A stretch of 64,000 nucleotides of DNA from Omphiscola glabra (lineage: Eukaryota > Mollusca > Gastropoda > Lymnaeidae). Location of the stretch: assembly GCA_964017045.1 (NCBI GenBank), contig OZ024797.1, positions 19,747,307 through 19,811,306 on the forward strand, read 5' to 3'. Under the pieces are notes generated by a model, which was not told where the DNA came from, did not search any database, and saw only the letters and a list, made by a program, of their open reading frames with translations. The position numbers were made by a program, and so were the translations under genes. Shown one piece after another: positions 45,541-59,629 of this stretch (position 1 is the first letter of the stretch; every line of letters begins with the position of its first letter).

Positions 45541-46965
45541 TTAAAAAATTATAAATAATGTGTTAATGGATACTTTAGAAACCGTCACTACAACGTCTAT
45601 TTTGGTGCATCATCTTTTTTTCTGAAATCGTTTTGTAAATTCTGTGCTGGTAAATCTTTGACCATATATGAATGTTGAGTAAATTTATTGTTATAGCTTT
45701 GTAACAAAACGCGCGTCATGTAACGTTTTATCATTATATGTATGATTGCTCAAAGTATTGCCCTTTGTAGATTAATTAAAGTTTTTATACTAAAATAAAT
45801 GTGTGTGCGTGGGGGGTGTGTACGTGAGGAACCGATGTGGGTGCGGGGTGTGGGTAAGAGTGCCACTAACATGACAAAACGATGCGTCTGTATCCAGGCC
45901 TCATTTGGTACAGGCACGTACACGTTGATTTGTACATCTCATTGTAACTGTCTCCAATGGCTGAGCATTAAAAAAAATAAAAAAAACATTTAGTTACATT
46001 ACAGATTTATTTCATTCTGAAAAGTTAGATTATGAAAGAATGTTTCATTGCGACAAGATAATTTTAAGCATTATTTCATTGATAGAAGTCTTATTTTAAA
46101 AACGAATTGCGCGTACATTTGAATAAGTTATAGGTTCTTCGTATTCCGTCCCATACTTTTGTTATCTCATTCGGTTGAACATCTTTCCATTTTACTCCAG
46201 AGACCGTTAATTCATTTCTCACTGGTCCGACAGAAGGTGGTCAGAACTGGTCAGTGTTTACTGGCCTTGAACTGTGGATCAATATATGACCATTGTAGAC
46301 CGTGAAGTCTGACGGGTCAGTTTCTTTAGGTTAAGAAATCTGTTTCATTCTTGTTGACTCCCTTTATTTACTTTGTTTAAAAGGAATAACTTGAGGCGTC
46401 ATGAGACAACGTCTCTTTGGTTTAATGACATCGAACTGCTCCCGTTGTTTCGTTAAAATTATTTCAACATTTTAAGTTCAATTATTGAGAGTATCTCATT
46501 GTATGACGCATCATTTGAAATGAAAGAAGTCTAGGGGCGGAACTAATGTACTTTACTAACCGCCGGGGGGGGGGGGGTGTGGGGAGGGGAAAAAGGGGGG
46601 GGGGTGGAAATCAAGAATAATAAAAGATGACCGTGAGAAAAAAAAAGATGAACTTAAAATACTTTTCATGAACTTTGACTTTGTTGTAACATCCTTCATG
46701 TGTTATTGTAACACGCCCGTCTTTACACTGCCAAGAGAGTAAGACTACAGTTGTAAAAATCAGAGGTGAGTTTAACTGAACCCTGTGGTGATCTGTCTTA
46801 TAATATAGTAATGAGGAGTATCTCTCGTACGAGATCTCCTATTAGCTCTTTGTCTAGGGATTCTTTACTCAAGCTAAATCACCTCACAGACATAATAAAC
46901 TAACTATGTACATAAAGTATAGACTGAAACGAACTACTTGTTAAACGAGAAATAAATACAAGGAT
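45541..46965. other. Unique AT-rich segment
   Basis: No gene recognised. Poly(G)-rich tract at 46563-46611. The poly(A) signal for the frame at 46966-47466 would lie at its lower edge. Confidence 0.4.
46563..46611. repeat. Poly(G)-rich tract
   Basis: Long G runs broken by T, A or GTG (CCGGGGGGGG..., AAAAAGGGGG...), with quadruplex potential. Confidence 0.85.
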
Positions 46966-47466
46966 TTATTGATTATTATTATTTACAAAAGACGTCATAT
47001 AATTAGACGAGATATTCCAATGTACTTCAATGGTCACTGAGACACTAATTTTATCATCATTATAAATGCTCAAGATACTATGTTCATTCCTTGGGGACTT
47101 AACGTTTATATATTTCCACGATGATCTCGGTGGATCACAAACGTAGAGTAGTGAAGGCGGAGTTCCCGGTCGTAAGTTCCGTGGGATCTCGGCGATGGTG
47201 AAGATGACTCTCCATCTACGAATCATGGTAGAAACAGTCCCTGGATCTCGAAGTCCTAGTAGCCGTAAGGTAGTTTGGTGTAGGATGTAGATCAATCCCC
47301 TAGTTCCAGCTTCAAGGTCAATCGGTCCAGTGATAGAAACCAGGCTGAATGTAGTATGATACAAAAAAATGGATAAGTATCCAATCGAATATTCATACGC
47401 TGATAAGTCCCGTTCCAACAGCAACGAATTCAGATCGAGGTGTGGAAAGTGACATAGCTTGTACAT
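46966..47466 (-). CDS. Unassigned 166-codon open frame
   Basis: The longest non-repetitive open frame in the window, starting MYKLCHFPHLDLNSLLLERD. It has no signal peptide, no obvious membrane segment, a mixed composition with several Pro and Arg, and an Asn-run end. I recognise no domain. An AATAAA-like signal (ATCAATAAATCC on the minus strand) overlaps the 3' end. Two shorter minus frames lie upstream (47591-47785 and 47993-48190). The 1.5-kb block containing all three is free of minisatellites. It could be a decayed transposon or LTR, part of a spliced gene, or chance. The ATG context is weak (C at -3). Confidence 0.2.
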   Translation of the reverse strand: MYKLCHFPHLDLNSLLLERDLSAYEYSIGYLSIFLYHTTFSLVSITGPIDLEAGTRGLIYILHQTTLRLLGLRDPGTVSTMIRRWRVIFTIAEIPRNLRPGTPPSLLYVCDPPRSSWKYINVKSPRNEHSILSIYNDDKISVSVTIEVHWNISSNYMTSFVNNNNQ

Positions 47467-47883
47467 TCGTATACCTCCAATTTGTGGATGGATTTATAAG
47501 TCTGATCATTGTCGGCGTAAGCATATGTTGTTTCGCGACAATGTTGGACCAGGCAAACATTTTAATTACGAAATATGGGATATTTAATCATTAACAACAA
47601 TTAAATTTACAGGTACTTAATAAACATAATGTCCTCTTGTTAAAAGAGACATGAGCGAGTTGGAACAACAAACTACCATCTCTATGATGTGATGGCGGTG
47701 TGTCGTAGCCCGCGGCAAAGGCAATAATAGAATGTATAATATCAATATAAGGTAACATAGCCATTATAAGAATAATATCAAACACGATCGAATATTTGTT
47801 ATATAGCTATGTGAACATTACAAGTGCAATAAAATTATATCAAAATCATGGATGCGTACTCACTAGTACTCCAGGTAGCAGTC
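47467..47883. other. Unique segment upstream of the minus-strand frame
   Basis: Contains a 64-codon minus frame (47591-47785, MFDIILIMAMLPYIDIIHSI...), hydrophobic at its start, with no family recognised. No splice sites are strong enough to link it. Confidence 0.3.
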
Positions 47884-48075
47884 GCAGTTAATGATCACGC
47901 TAATGTAGTACTAGGTACTGCCAGCGTCCACGGTTAAGTGATCAGATCTTAAAAGTCATATACTTGCTAATAGCCTGGGTTGCAGTTATGTATCACGCTA
48001 ATGAAGGTCTAAGTCTAGTTCCTTCCAGCGGCCTTAGTGAAGTGATAAGATCATAAAAGACATATTCTTGCTTGT
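47884..48075. repeat. 98-bp tandem duplication
   Basis: GCAGTTAATGATCACGCTAA starts a block that recurs 98 bp later as GCAGTTATGTATCACGCTAA. The two copies match at most positions through CCAGCG, AAGTGAT and AAAAGWCATAT. Old and unamplified, unlike the other arrays. Confidence 0.85.
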
Positions 48076-48568
48076 TCTGGCAATTTATTCGAGTTGAGTG
48101 ATGATTCAATTGGATGATTGAAATGTTGTATGCTTTCCCCATCCAATGATAATCATTTCTGATATTGCGGGCTTGACCTTCTACCCTCAAAGTTTATCGG
48201 TGTGAGGTGCACAATCCATAATCACGCTTTTGCGTGAGCTATTTGGTTTAAGAATGCAATAACAAAAAGGGACGTTACTCCGCTTTGCTGTCTACAGTGC
48301 AATACCGAAGCGGGGGGGGGGGGGGGGGGGGGGGGTTTATTATTTTCTCAAGGTTCATCAATGACAGGAGTTGAACACAAAATTCACGCTTTTGGGGAAA
48401 GTGGTCTATAGCACTGTGGGGTATAACAAGGGGGAGGAATGGTATATCTTACAAGGGTTTTCAGGGGCGGATTTATTAGTGAAGAATCTTCTAAAGTCCA
48501 GCCTGTGCACGAAACAAATACCGCCAAAAGATATTAGGAAGTTAATGTCATTTAGCTCTTTTGAACAC
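48076..48568. other. Unique spacer with poly(G)
   Basis: Holds a ~25-bp pure G run (48312-48336). The sequence after it leads directly into the large satellite. The 163-codon + frame from 48371 is unique for about 60 codons (to ~48568) and then runs into repeats; no domain in the unique part. Confidence 0.5.
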
Positions 48569-51500
48569 TTATATGTCATTAATGAGACAGTGATGTTATA
48601 TGTCTTTAATGAGACAGTGATGTTATATGTCATTAATGAGACAGTGATGTTATATGTCTTTAATGAGACAGTGATGTTATATGTCTTTAATGAGACAGTG
48701 ATGTTATATGTCTTTAATGAGACAGTGATGTTATATGTCTTTAATGAGACAGTGATGTTATATGTCTTTAATGAGACAGTGATGTTATATGTCTTTAATG
48801 AGACAGTCATGTTATATGTCTTTAATGAGAGAGTGATGTTTTTGCCATTAATGAGACAGTGATGTTATATCCATTAATGAGACAGTGATGTTATATGTCT
48901 TTAATGAGACAGTGATGTTATATCTCTTTAATGAGACGGTGATGTTATATGTCTTTAATGAGACAGTGATGTTATATGTCTTTAATGAGACAGTGATGTT
49001 ATATGTCTTTAATGAGACGGTGATGTTATATGTCTTTAATGAGACAGTGATGTTATATGTCTTTAATGAGACAGTGATGTTATATGTCATTAATGAGACG
49101 GTGATGTTATATGTCTTTAATGGGACAGTGATGTTATATCCATTAATGAGACAGTGATGTTATATGTCATTAAAGAGACGGTGATGTTATATGTCATTAA
49201 TGAGACAGTGATGTTATATCCATTAATGAGACAGTGATGTTATATGTCATTAATGAGACAGTGATGTTATATCCATTAATGAGACAGTGATGTTATATGT
49301 CATTAATGAGACAGTGAGGTTATATGTCATTAATGAGACAGTGATGTTATATCCATTAATGAGACGGTGATGTTATATGTCATTAATGAGACAGTGATGT
49401 TATATGTCATTAATGAGACAGTGATGTTATATCCATTAATGAGACGGTGATGTTATATGTCATTAATGAGACAGTGCTGTTATATGTCATTAATGAGACG
49501 GTGATGTTATATCCATTAATGAGACAGTGATGTTATATGTCATTAATGAGACGGTGATGTTATATGTCATTAATGAGACAGTGATGTTATATGTCATTAA
49601 TGAGACAGTGATGTTATATCCATTAATGAGACAGTGATGTTATATGTCATAATGAGACAGTGATGTTATATGTCATTAATGAGACAGTGATGTTATATCC
49701 ATTAATGAGACGGTGATGTTATATGTCATTAATGAGACAGTGATGTTATATGTCATTAATGAGACAGTGATGTTATATCCATTAATGAGACAGTGATGTT
49801 ATATGTCATTAATGAGACAGTGATGTTATATGTCATTAATGAGACGGTGATGTTATATGTCATTAATGAGACAGGGCTGTTATATGTCATTAATGAGACG
49901 GTGATGTTATATACATTAATGAGACGGTGATGTTATATGTCATTAATGAGAAGGTGATGTTATATACATTAATGAGACGGTGATGTTATATGTCATTAAT
50001 GAGACGGTGATGTTATATGTCATTAATGAGAGAGTGATGTTATATGTCATTAATGAGATGGTGATGTTATATGTCATTAATGAGACAGTGATGTTATATC
50101 CATTAATGAGACAGTGATGTTATATCCATTAATGAGACGGTGATGTTATATCCATTAATGAGACGGTGATGTTATATGTCATTAATGAGACGGTGATGTA
50201 ATATGTCATTAATGAGACGGTGATGCTATATGTCATTAATGAGACGGTGATGTTATATGTCATTAATGAGACAGTGATGTTATATGTCATTAATGAGACG
50301 GTGATGTTATATCCATTAATGAGACAGTGATGTTATATGTCATTAATGAGACGGTGATGTTATATCCATTAATGAGACGGTGATGTTATATGTCATTAAT
50401 GAGACAGTGATGTTATATCCATTAATAAGACGGTGATGTTATATGTCATTAATGCGACGGTGATGTTATATGTCATTAATGAGACGGTGATGTTATATCC
50501 ATTAATGAGACGGTGATGTTATATGTCATTAATGAGACAGTGATGTTATATCCATTAATGAGACACTGATGTTATATGTCATTAATGAGACAGTGATGTT
50601 ATATCCATTAATGAGACGGTGATGTTATATGTCATTAATGAGACGGTGATGTTATATCCATTAATGAGACGGTGATGTTATATCAATTAATGAGACAGTG
50701 ATGTTATATGTCATTAATGAGACGGTGATGTTATATCCATTAATGAGACGGTGATGTTATATGTCATTAATGAGACGGTGATGTTAGATCCATTAATGAG
50801 ACGGTGATGTTATATGTCTTTAATGAGACAGTGATGTTATATCCATTAATGAGACGGTGATGTTATATGTCATTAATGAGACAGTGATGATATATCCATT
50901 AATGAGACAGTGATGTTATATCCATTAATGAGACAGTGATGTTATATCCATTAATGAGACGGTGATGTTATAGGTCATTAATGAGACAGTGCTGTTATAT
51001 CCATTAATGAGACGGTGATTTTATATGTCATTAATGAGAGAGTGATGTTTTTGCCATTAATGAGACAGTGATGTTATATCCATTAATAAGACAGTGATGT
51101 TATATCCATTAATGAGACAGTGATGTTATATGTCATTAATGAGAGAATGATGTTATATTTCTTTATTGAGACGGTGATGTTATATGTCATTAATGAGACG
51201 GTGATGTTATATGTCATTAATGAGACAGTGCTGTTATATGTCATTAATGAGACAGTGATGTTATATCCATTAATGAGACGGTGATGTTATATGTCATTAA
51301 TGAGACAGTGATGTTATATGTCATTAATGAGACAGTGATGTTATATCCATTAATGAGACGGTGATGTTATATGTCATTAATGAGACAGTGCTGTTATATC
51401 CATTAATGAGACGGTGATGTTATATGTCATTAAAGAGAGAGTGATGTTTTTGCCATTAATGAGACAGTGATGTTATATCCATTAATGAGACAGTGATGTT

Positions 51501-54500
51501 ATATGTCATTAATTAGAGAGTGATGGTATATGTCATTAATGAGAGAATGATGTTATATTTCTTTATTGAGACGGTGATGTTATATGTCATTAATGAGACG
51601 GTGATGTTATATGTCATTAATGAGACAGTGCTGTTATATGTCATTAATGAGACAGTGATGTTATATGTCATTAATGAGACAGTGATGTTATATGTCATTA
51701 ATGAGACAGTGATGTTATATGTCATTAATGAGACAGTGATGTTATATCCATTAATGAGACAGTGATATTATATCCATTAATGAGACAGTGATGTTATATG
51801 TCATTAATGAGACTGTGATGTTATATGTCATTAATGAGACAGTGCTGTTATATGTCATTAATGAGACAGTGATGTTATATGTCATTAATGAGACATTGAT
51901 GTTATATGTCATTAATGAGACAGTGATGTTATATGTCATTAATGAGACAGTGATGTTATATCCATTAATGAGACAGTGATGTTATATCCATTAATGAGAC
52001 GGTGATGTTATATCCATTAATGAGACAGTGATGTTATATCCATTAATGAGACAGTGATGTTATATCCATTAATGAGAGAGTGATGTTATATTTCTTTATT
52101 GAGACAGTGATGTTATATGTCATTAATGAGACAGTGATGTTATATCCATTAATGAGACAGTGCTGTTATATGTCATTAATGAGACAGTGATGTTATATCC
52201 ATTAATGAGACAGTGCTGTTATATCCATTAATGAGACAGTGATGTTATATCCATTAATGAGACAGTGATGTTATATGTCATTAATGAGACGGTGATGTTA
52301 TATCCATTAATGAGACAGTGCTGTTATATGTCATTAATGAAACAGTGATGTTATATGTCATTAATGAGACAGTGATGTTATATGTCATTAATGAGACAGT
52401 GATGTTATATGTTATTAATGAGACAGTGATGTTATATCCATTAATAAGACAGTGATGTTATATGTCATTAATGAGACAGTGATGTTATATCCATTAATGA
52501 GACGGTGATGTTATATGTCATTAATGAGACAGTGATGTTATATCCATTAATGAGACAGTGATGTTATATGTCATTAATGAGACAGTGATGTTATATCCAT
52601 TAATGAGACGGTGATGTTATATGTCATTAATGAGACGGTGATGTTATATCCATTAATGAGACTGTGATGTTATATGTCATTAATGAGACAGTGCTGTTAT
52701 ATGTCATTAATGAGACAGTGATGTTATATGTCATTAATGAGACATTGATGTTATATGTCATTAATGAGACAGTGATGTTATATGTCATTAATGAGACAGT
52801 GATGTTATATCCATTAATGAGACAGTGATGTTATATCCATTAATGAGACGGTGATGTTATATCCATTAATGAGACAGTGATGTTATATCCATTAATGAGA
52901 CAGTGATGTTATATCCATTAATGAGAGAGTGATGTTATATTTCTTTATTGAGACAGTGATGTTATATGTCATTAATGAGACAGTGATGTTATATCCATTA
53001 ATGAGACAGTGCTGTTATATGTCATTAATGAGACAGTGATGTTATATCCATTAATGAGACAGTGCTGTTATATCCATTAATGAGACAGTGATGTTATATC
53101 CATTAATGAGACAGTGATGTTATATGTCATTAATGAGACGGTGATGTTATATCCATTAATGAGACAGTGCTGTTATATGTCATTAACGAAACAGTGATGT
53201 TATATGTCATTAATGAGACAGTGATGTTATATGTCATTAATGAGACAGTGATGTTATATGTTATTAATGAGACAGTGATGTTATATCCATTAATAAGACA
53301 GTGATGTTATATGTCATTAATGAGACAGTGATGTTATATCAATTAATGAGACGGTGATGTTATATGTCATTAATGAGACAGTGATGTTATATCCATTAAT
53401 GAGACAGTGATGTTATATGTCATTAATGAGACAGTGATGTTATATCCATTAATGAGACGGTGATGTTATATGTCATTAATGAGACGGTGATGTTATATCC
53501 ATTAATGAGACAGTGATGTTATATGTCATTAATGAGACAGTGATGTTATATGTCATTAATGAGACGGTGATGTTATATCCATTAATGAGACGGTGATGTT
53601 ATATGTCATTAATGAGACAGTGGTGTTATATGTCATTAATGAGACAGTGATGTTATATGTCATTAATGAGACAGTGATGTTATAACCATTAATGAGACGG
53701 TGATGTTATATGTCATTAATGAGACGGTGATGTTGTATGTCATTAATGAGACAGTGATGTTATATGTCATTAATGATACAGTAATGTTATATCCATTAAT
53801 GGGACGGTGCTGTTATATGTCATTAATGAGACGGTGATGTTATATCCATTAATGAGACGGTGATGTTATATGTCATTAATGAGACAGTGATGTTATATCC
53901 ATTAATAAGACGGTGATGTTATATGTCATTAATGCGACGGTGATGTTATATGTCATTAATGAGACGGTGATGTTATATCCATTAATGAGACGGTGATGTT
54001 ATATGTCATTAATGAGACAGTGATGTTATATCCATTAATGAGACACTGATGTTATATGTCATTAATGAGACAGTGATGTTATATCCATTAATGAGACGGT
54101 GATGTTATATGTCATTAATGAGACGGTGATGTTATATCCATTAATGAGACGGTGATGTTATATCAATTAATGAGACAGTGATGTTATATGTCATTAATGA
54201 GACGGTGATGTTATATCCATTAATGAGACGGTGATGTTATATGTCATTAATGAGACGGTGATGTTAGATCCATTAATGAGACGGTGATGTTATATGTCTT
54301 TAATGAGACAGTGATGTTATATCCATTAATGAGACGGTGATGTTATATGTCATTAATGAGACAGTGATGATATATCCATTAATGAGACAGTGATGTTATA
54401 TCCATTAATGAGACAGTGATGTTATATCCATTAATGAGACGGTGATGTTATAGGTCATTAATGAGACAGTGCTGTTATATCCATTAATGAGACGGTGATT

Positions 54501-56168
54501 TTATATGTCATTAATGAGAGAGTGATGTTTTTGCCATTAATGAGACAGTGATGTTATATCCATTAATAAGACAGTGATGTTATATCCATTAATGAGACAG
54601 TGATGTTATATGTCATTAATGAGAGAATGATGTTATATTTCTTTATTGAGACGGTGATGTTATATGTCATTAATGAGACGGTGATGTTATATGTCATTAA
54701 TGAGACAGTGCTGTTATATGTCATTAATGAGACAGTGATGTTATATCCATTAATGAGACGGTGATGTTATATGTCATTAATGAGACAGTGATGTTATATG
54801 TCATTAATGAGACAGTGATGTTATATCCATTAATGAGACGGTGATGTTATATGTCATTAATGAGACAGTGCTGTTATATCCATTAATGAGACGGTGATGT
54901 TATATGTCATTAAAGAGAGAGTGATGTTTTTGCCATTAATGAGACAGTGATGTTATATCCATTAATGAGACAGTGATGTTATATGTCATTAATTAGAGAG
55001 TGATGGTATATGTCATTAATGAGAGAATGATGTTATATTTCTTTATTGAGACGGTGATGTTATATGTCATTAATGAGACGGTGATGTTATATGTCATTAA
55101 TGAGACAGTGCTGTTATATGTCATTAATGAGACAGTGATGTTATATGTCATTAATGAGACAGTGATGTTATATGTTATTAATGAGACAGTGATGTTATAT
55201 GTCATTAATGAGACAGTGATGTTATATCCATTAATGAGACAGTGCTGTTATATGTCATTAATGAAACAGTGATGTTATATGTCATTAATGAGACAGTGAT
55301 GTTATATGTCATTAATGAGACAGTGATGTTATATGTTATTAATGAGACAGTGATGTTATATCCATTAATAAGACAGTGATGTTATATGTCATTAATGAGA
55401 CAGTGATGTTATATCCATTAATGAGACGGTGATGTTATATGTCATTAATGAGACGGTGATGTTATATCCATTAATGAGACAGTGATGTTATATGTCATTA
55501 ATGAGACGGTGATGTTATATCCATTAATGAGACAGTGATGTTATATGTCATTAATGAGACGGTGATGTTATATCCATTAATTAGACAGTGCTGTTATATG
55601 TCATTAATGAGACAGTGATGTTATATCCATTAATGAGACAGTGATGTTATATCCATTAATGAGACAGTGATGTTATATCCATTAATGAGACAGTGATGTT
55701 ATATGTCATTAATCAGACAGTGATGTTATATCCATTAATGAGACAGTGTTGTTATATGTCATTAATGAGACAGTGATGTTATATCCATTAATGAGACAGT
55801 GATGTAATATCCATTAATGAGACAGTGATGTTATATCCATTAATGAGACAGTGATGTTATATGTCATTAATGAGACAGTGATGTTATATCCAGTAATGAG
55901 ACAGTGATGTTTTTGCCATTAATGAGACAGTGATGTTATATCCATTAATTAGACAGTGATGTTTTTGCCATTAATGAGACAGTGATGTTATATCCATTAA
56001 TGAGACAGTGATGTTTTTGCCATTAATGAGACAGTGATGTTATATCCATTAATGAGACAGTGCTGTTATATGTCATTAATGAGACGGTGATGTTATATGC
56101 CATTAATGAGACGGTGATGTTATATGTCATTAATGAGAGAGTGATGTTTTTGCCATTAATAAGACATT
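48569..56168. repeat. 26/27-bp satellite, ~7.6 kb, about 285 copies, nested duplications
   Basis: Unit types are TTATATGTCATTAATGAGAC plus AGTGATG (27 bp), TTATATCCATTAATGAGACA plus GTGATG (26 bp) and, near the 5' end, TTATATGTCTTTAATGAGAC. A/G at GAC[A/G]GTG and rare markers (TTTTTGCC, TTTCTTTATTG, GATTTTATATG, AATGCGACGG) form ordered patterns. A ~1.4-kb block (about 50330-51750) recurs 3480 bp downstream (53810-55230) almost without change. An 849-bp block (about 51800-52650) is tandemly duplicated (52649-53500). A further part of it recurs near 55240-55420. All frames here (MLYVINETV repeats) are artefacts. Confidence 0.97.
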
Positions 56169-57180
<1,012 letters not shown>

Positions 57181-58308
57181 AACTCTAGCTTACCAGGGAA
57201 AGTGGTTTAGTTAGAGTATTAATTAGTATTTGGTCAGTATACTACGTCAGCGGAATAGGAATAGAATGGTTAACAGGTTAAATTGGAGTTAGGATTAGAA
57301 TAACATTTAACTGGTTGCTTTAAGCGCTGTTTCTAGTCTCTGATTAACCTTGTGCCATAAAATTATGGTGTCGCGTTAACTGGACAGCTCAGGGGCTATA
57401 CTTTTCTATAAATACATAAATTTAGATATTTCCATATAAATATAATTCAAAACTAAAGTGCGAATCGGAAAAAGATAATTTAAAAAAAAAAAATTTGTTC
57501 GTGGTGCTGGGTGGTGCAAAAATAAGGTTGATGACGTCACGACCCGACTACGAAAATAAGTAAATATTAGCATACCCTTTGCCGGTGAATAAATCCCTAA
57601 ATTTGTTAGGGTAGGCTAATCTCAGTTTTAGAACGACAAGACAACTTGAATTCATTATGCGACGCTTTTGTTTAACAACATAGAGAAATGTCCCCAAGAC
57701 ACAAGGAATAAGGAAGTGCTGCATCAGCGCTAACAGTACAAAAAGTTGTTTGTGGTTGGGTGGGGGGGGAAGGCGCTATTTTTACCTGTAGAAAAAAAAT
57801 GATAGAGATTCAGGTAGAAGAATTTACGGGTGAGAGATTGTAAAGGTGCATTACAAAAATATCAATCAGCCTCAAATTTAAGTTATGCTTGAATTAAGCG
57901 AAATGAGGCTAGATTGGGTTTGTAAAATGCATCATCCCATAAAATAAGACACCAACAAAATAGATGAAATCACTCACGGCAGACACAAATATGACTAAAA
58001 TAAAACAATATAAAATAATCCTTTTCACAAGCACGCTAGAGTATAACCTTGGATGGCAACGCATCTAAGAGAAGGCAAACTCTGAAATCAAATCCGGAGA
58101 TGGAATCACGCAGGCGGTATGACATAGACACAGCGTGAAACGCAAAACGAGCAAAGTGAAACACACACAAAAACACAGCTGGTCATCTCCTAATTCTTGC
58201 CATGTAAAAAAAAATATGCAAGGACGAGAGAGTGAGGCTGACGAATTGAGCAACTATCCATCACTTTATACAAAAAACAGCTCAAGTCAAAGTTACTACT
58301 CAAGTCGA
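57181..58308. other. Unique AT-rich segment
   Basis: No gene recognised. Contains TGACGTCA at 57532-57539. Confidence 0.4.
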
Positions 58309-58598
58309 AAATTGCCTTGGTCATCTTCATTGCCTTGGTCATCTTCATTGCCTTTGTCATCTTCATTGCCTTGGTCATCTTCATTGCCTTGGTCATCTTC
58401 ATTGCCTTGGTCATCTTCATTGCCTTGGTCATCTTCATTGCCTTGGTGATCTTCATTGCCTTGGTGATCTTCATTGCCTTGGTGATCTTCATTGCCTTGG
58501 TGATCTTCATTGCCTTGGTGATCTTCATTGCCTTGGTGATCTTCATTGCCTTAGTGATCTTCATTGCCTTGGTGATCTTCATTGCCTTGGTGATCTTC
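58309..58598. repeat. 18-bp minisatellite, about 16 copies
   Basis: The unit is TTCATTGCCTTGGTCATC; the first half carries GTCATC and the second GTGATC, so two blocks were amplified separately. The 146-codon minus frame (KITKAM then KMTKAM repeats) and the + frames are artefacts of the 6-codon period. Confidence 0.96.
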
Positions 58599-58690
58599 GC
58601 GTGCAAAAGACGAGATCTAATGTTCTCCAAAAAATAGTTCCAAATTTCTTTTTGAATGACATTTCCCGAGGTGGTAGGGTTTGTAGTTAA

Positions 58691-58929
58691 TTAAAATTTA
58701 CAATTCAATCCGTATCCACCCCCCGACCGGGTCCCAATTACACACAAACCACCCACGACGTGACAATACGATATTAACACTGGAGAGGTTTCATCTCCCT
58801 GGACGACGATAGAATACAACACCGGAAACATGACCCGTTTGTTGGCTTCCAATGCACTGAACTGAGTGTAGTAACCATAAACACCACGTTGTAGAGGCCG
58901 TCGGAGCTCGAGATGCAAGAAGGTACTTT
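58691..58929 (-). CDS. Candidate terminal exon, possibly TNF-like
   Basis: On the minus strand a strong splice acceptor (TTTTTTTCTCCAG, AG at 58931-58930) precedes an open frame of 78 codons to a TAA at 58691. It has no ATG, which fits an internal or last exon. The frame contains GVYGYYTQFSAL, which recalls the GLYYVYSQ strand of TNF-homology domains, and about 25 residues later SPVLISYC, in the place where TNF ligands have a PxLLM-like strand. This is pattern memory only. The next frame over also stays open from the same acceptor to a stop at 58774 (SSDGLYNVVFMV...), so the phase is uncertain. A possible donor GTGGGT lies near 58755. No other exons are seen. Medium GC, non-repetitive. Confidence 0.25.
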
Positions 58930-58931
58930 CT

Positions 58932-59244
58932 GGAGAAAAAAACCAGCATCTATTGAAAATTTAAACATAAAACAGGTTTTTAAAACAATAAAAATTATAA
59001 TACTTATATTCTTTCGTTATCTAGTTAGTTTTAGGTGCATGAATGTTGAGTTAATTGAATTTGATTATCTTTTTTTTTAACTTTTGAGACTTCAAACAGT
59101 TTTATGAATTTTAAATAAAAACACACTAAAAAGGAATAACTATTCATTTTTCGGGTAAATTAAAAAGGGTTAAATAAAATTTGAAATAAAACTTTGTGTT
59201 TGATCAACAAATATCTAGCACACTTTGTTTTCACCGTGATAGAA
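58932..59244. other. AT-rich spacer
   Basis: AT-rich. Would be intron if the exon candidate at 58691-58929 is real. No other feature. Confidence 0.4.
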
Positions 59245-59372
59245 AGTGTTTGGTGTTCAGAACACTGGACGTGTTTGGTGTTCAGAACACCAGAAATATT
59301 TGGTGTTCAGAACACCAGCAGTTTTTGGTGTTCAGAGCACTGGAAGTGTTTGGTGTTCAGAGCACCTGTGAG
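59245..59372. repeat. 25-bp minisatellite of palindromic units, 5 copies
   Basis: Each unit centres on TGGTGTTCAGAACACYRG. In the central copies TGGTGTTC-A-GAACACCA is a perfect inverted repeat around one base. Spacing is about 25 bp. Confidence 0.95.
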
Positions 59373-59448
59373 GGTTACGACGCCAGTGCCGTTCCAGACA
59401 TGATCAGTATAAAATGTGGACGCCGTCGCAAATATCCGAAAGAGTCCT

Positions 59449-59629
59449 TGATGGCTTGATGGCCTGATGGCTTGATGGCTTGATGGCCTGATGGCTTGAT
59501 GACTTGATTGCTTGATGGCTTGACGGCTTGATGGCTTGATAGCTTGATGGCCTGATGGCTTGATAGCTTGATGGCCTGATTGCTTGATGGCCTGATGGCT
59601 TGATGGCTTGATGGCTTGATGGCTTGATC
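59449..59629. repeat. 8-bp minisatellite, about 22 copies
   Basis: The unit is CTTGATGG with CCTGATGG, ATTGATGG-like and GACTTGATTG variants. Minus frames are Ser/His/Gln/Lys-rich 8-residue repeats (KPSSHQAI), artefacts. Confidence 0.95.

Noticed and set aside
48312..48336. Poly(G) run as an assembly gap or artefact
   Set aside because: Similar poly(G)/poly(C) runs occur at 8775, 16130, 20029, 22141, 36236 and 46563 in varied contexts, so this looks like a genome feature; length may still be inexact.
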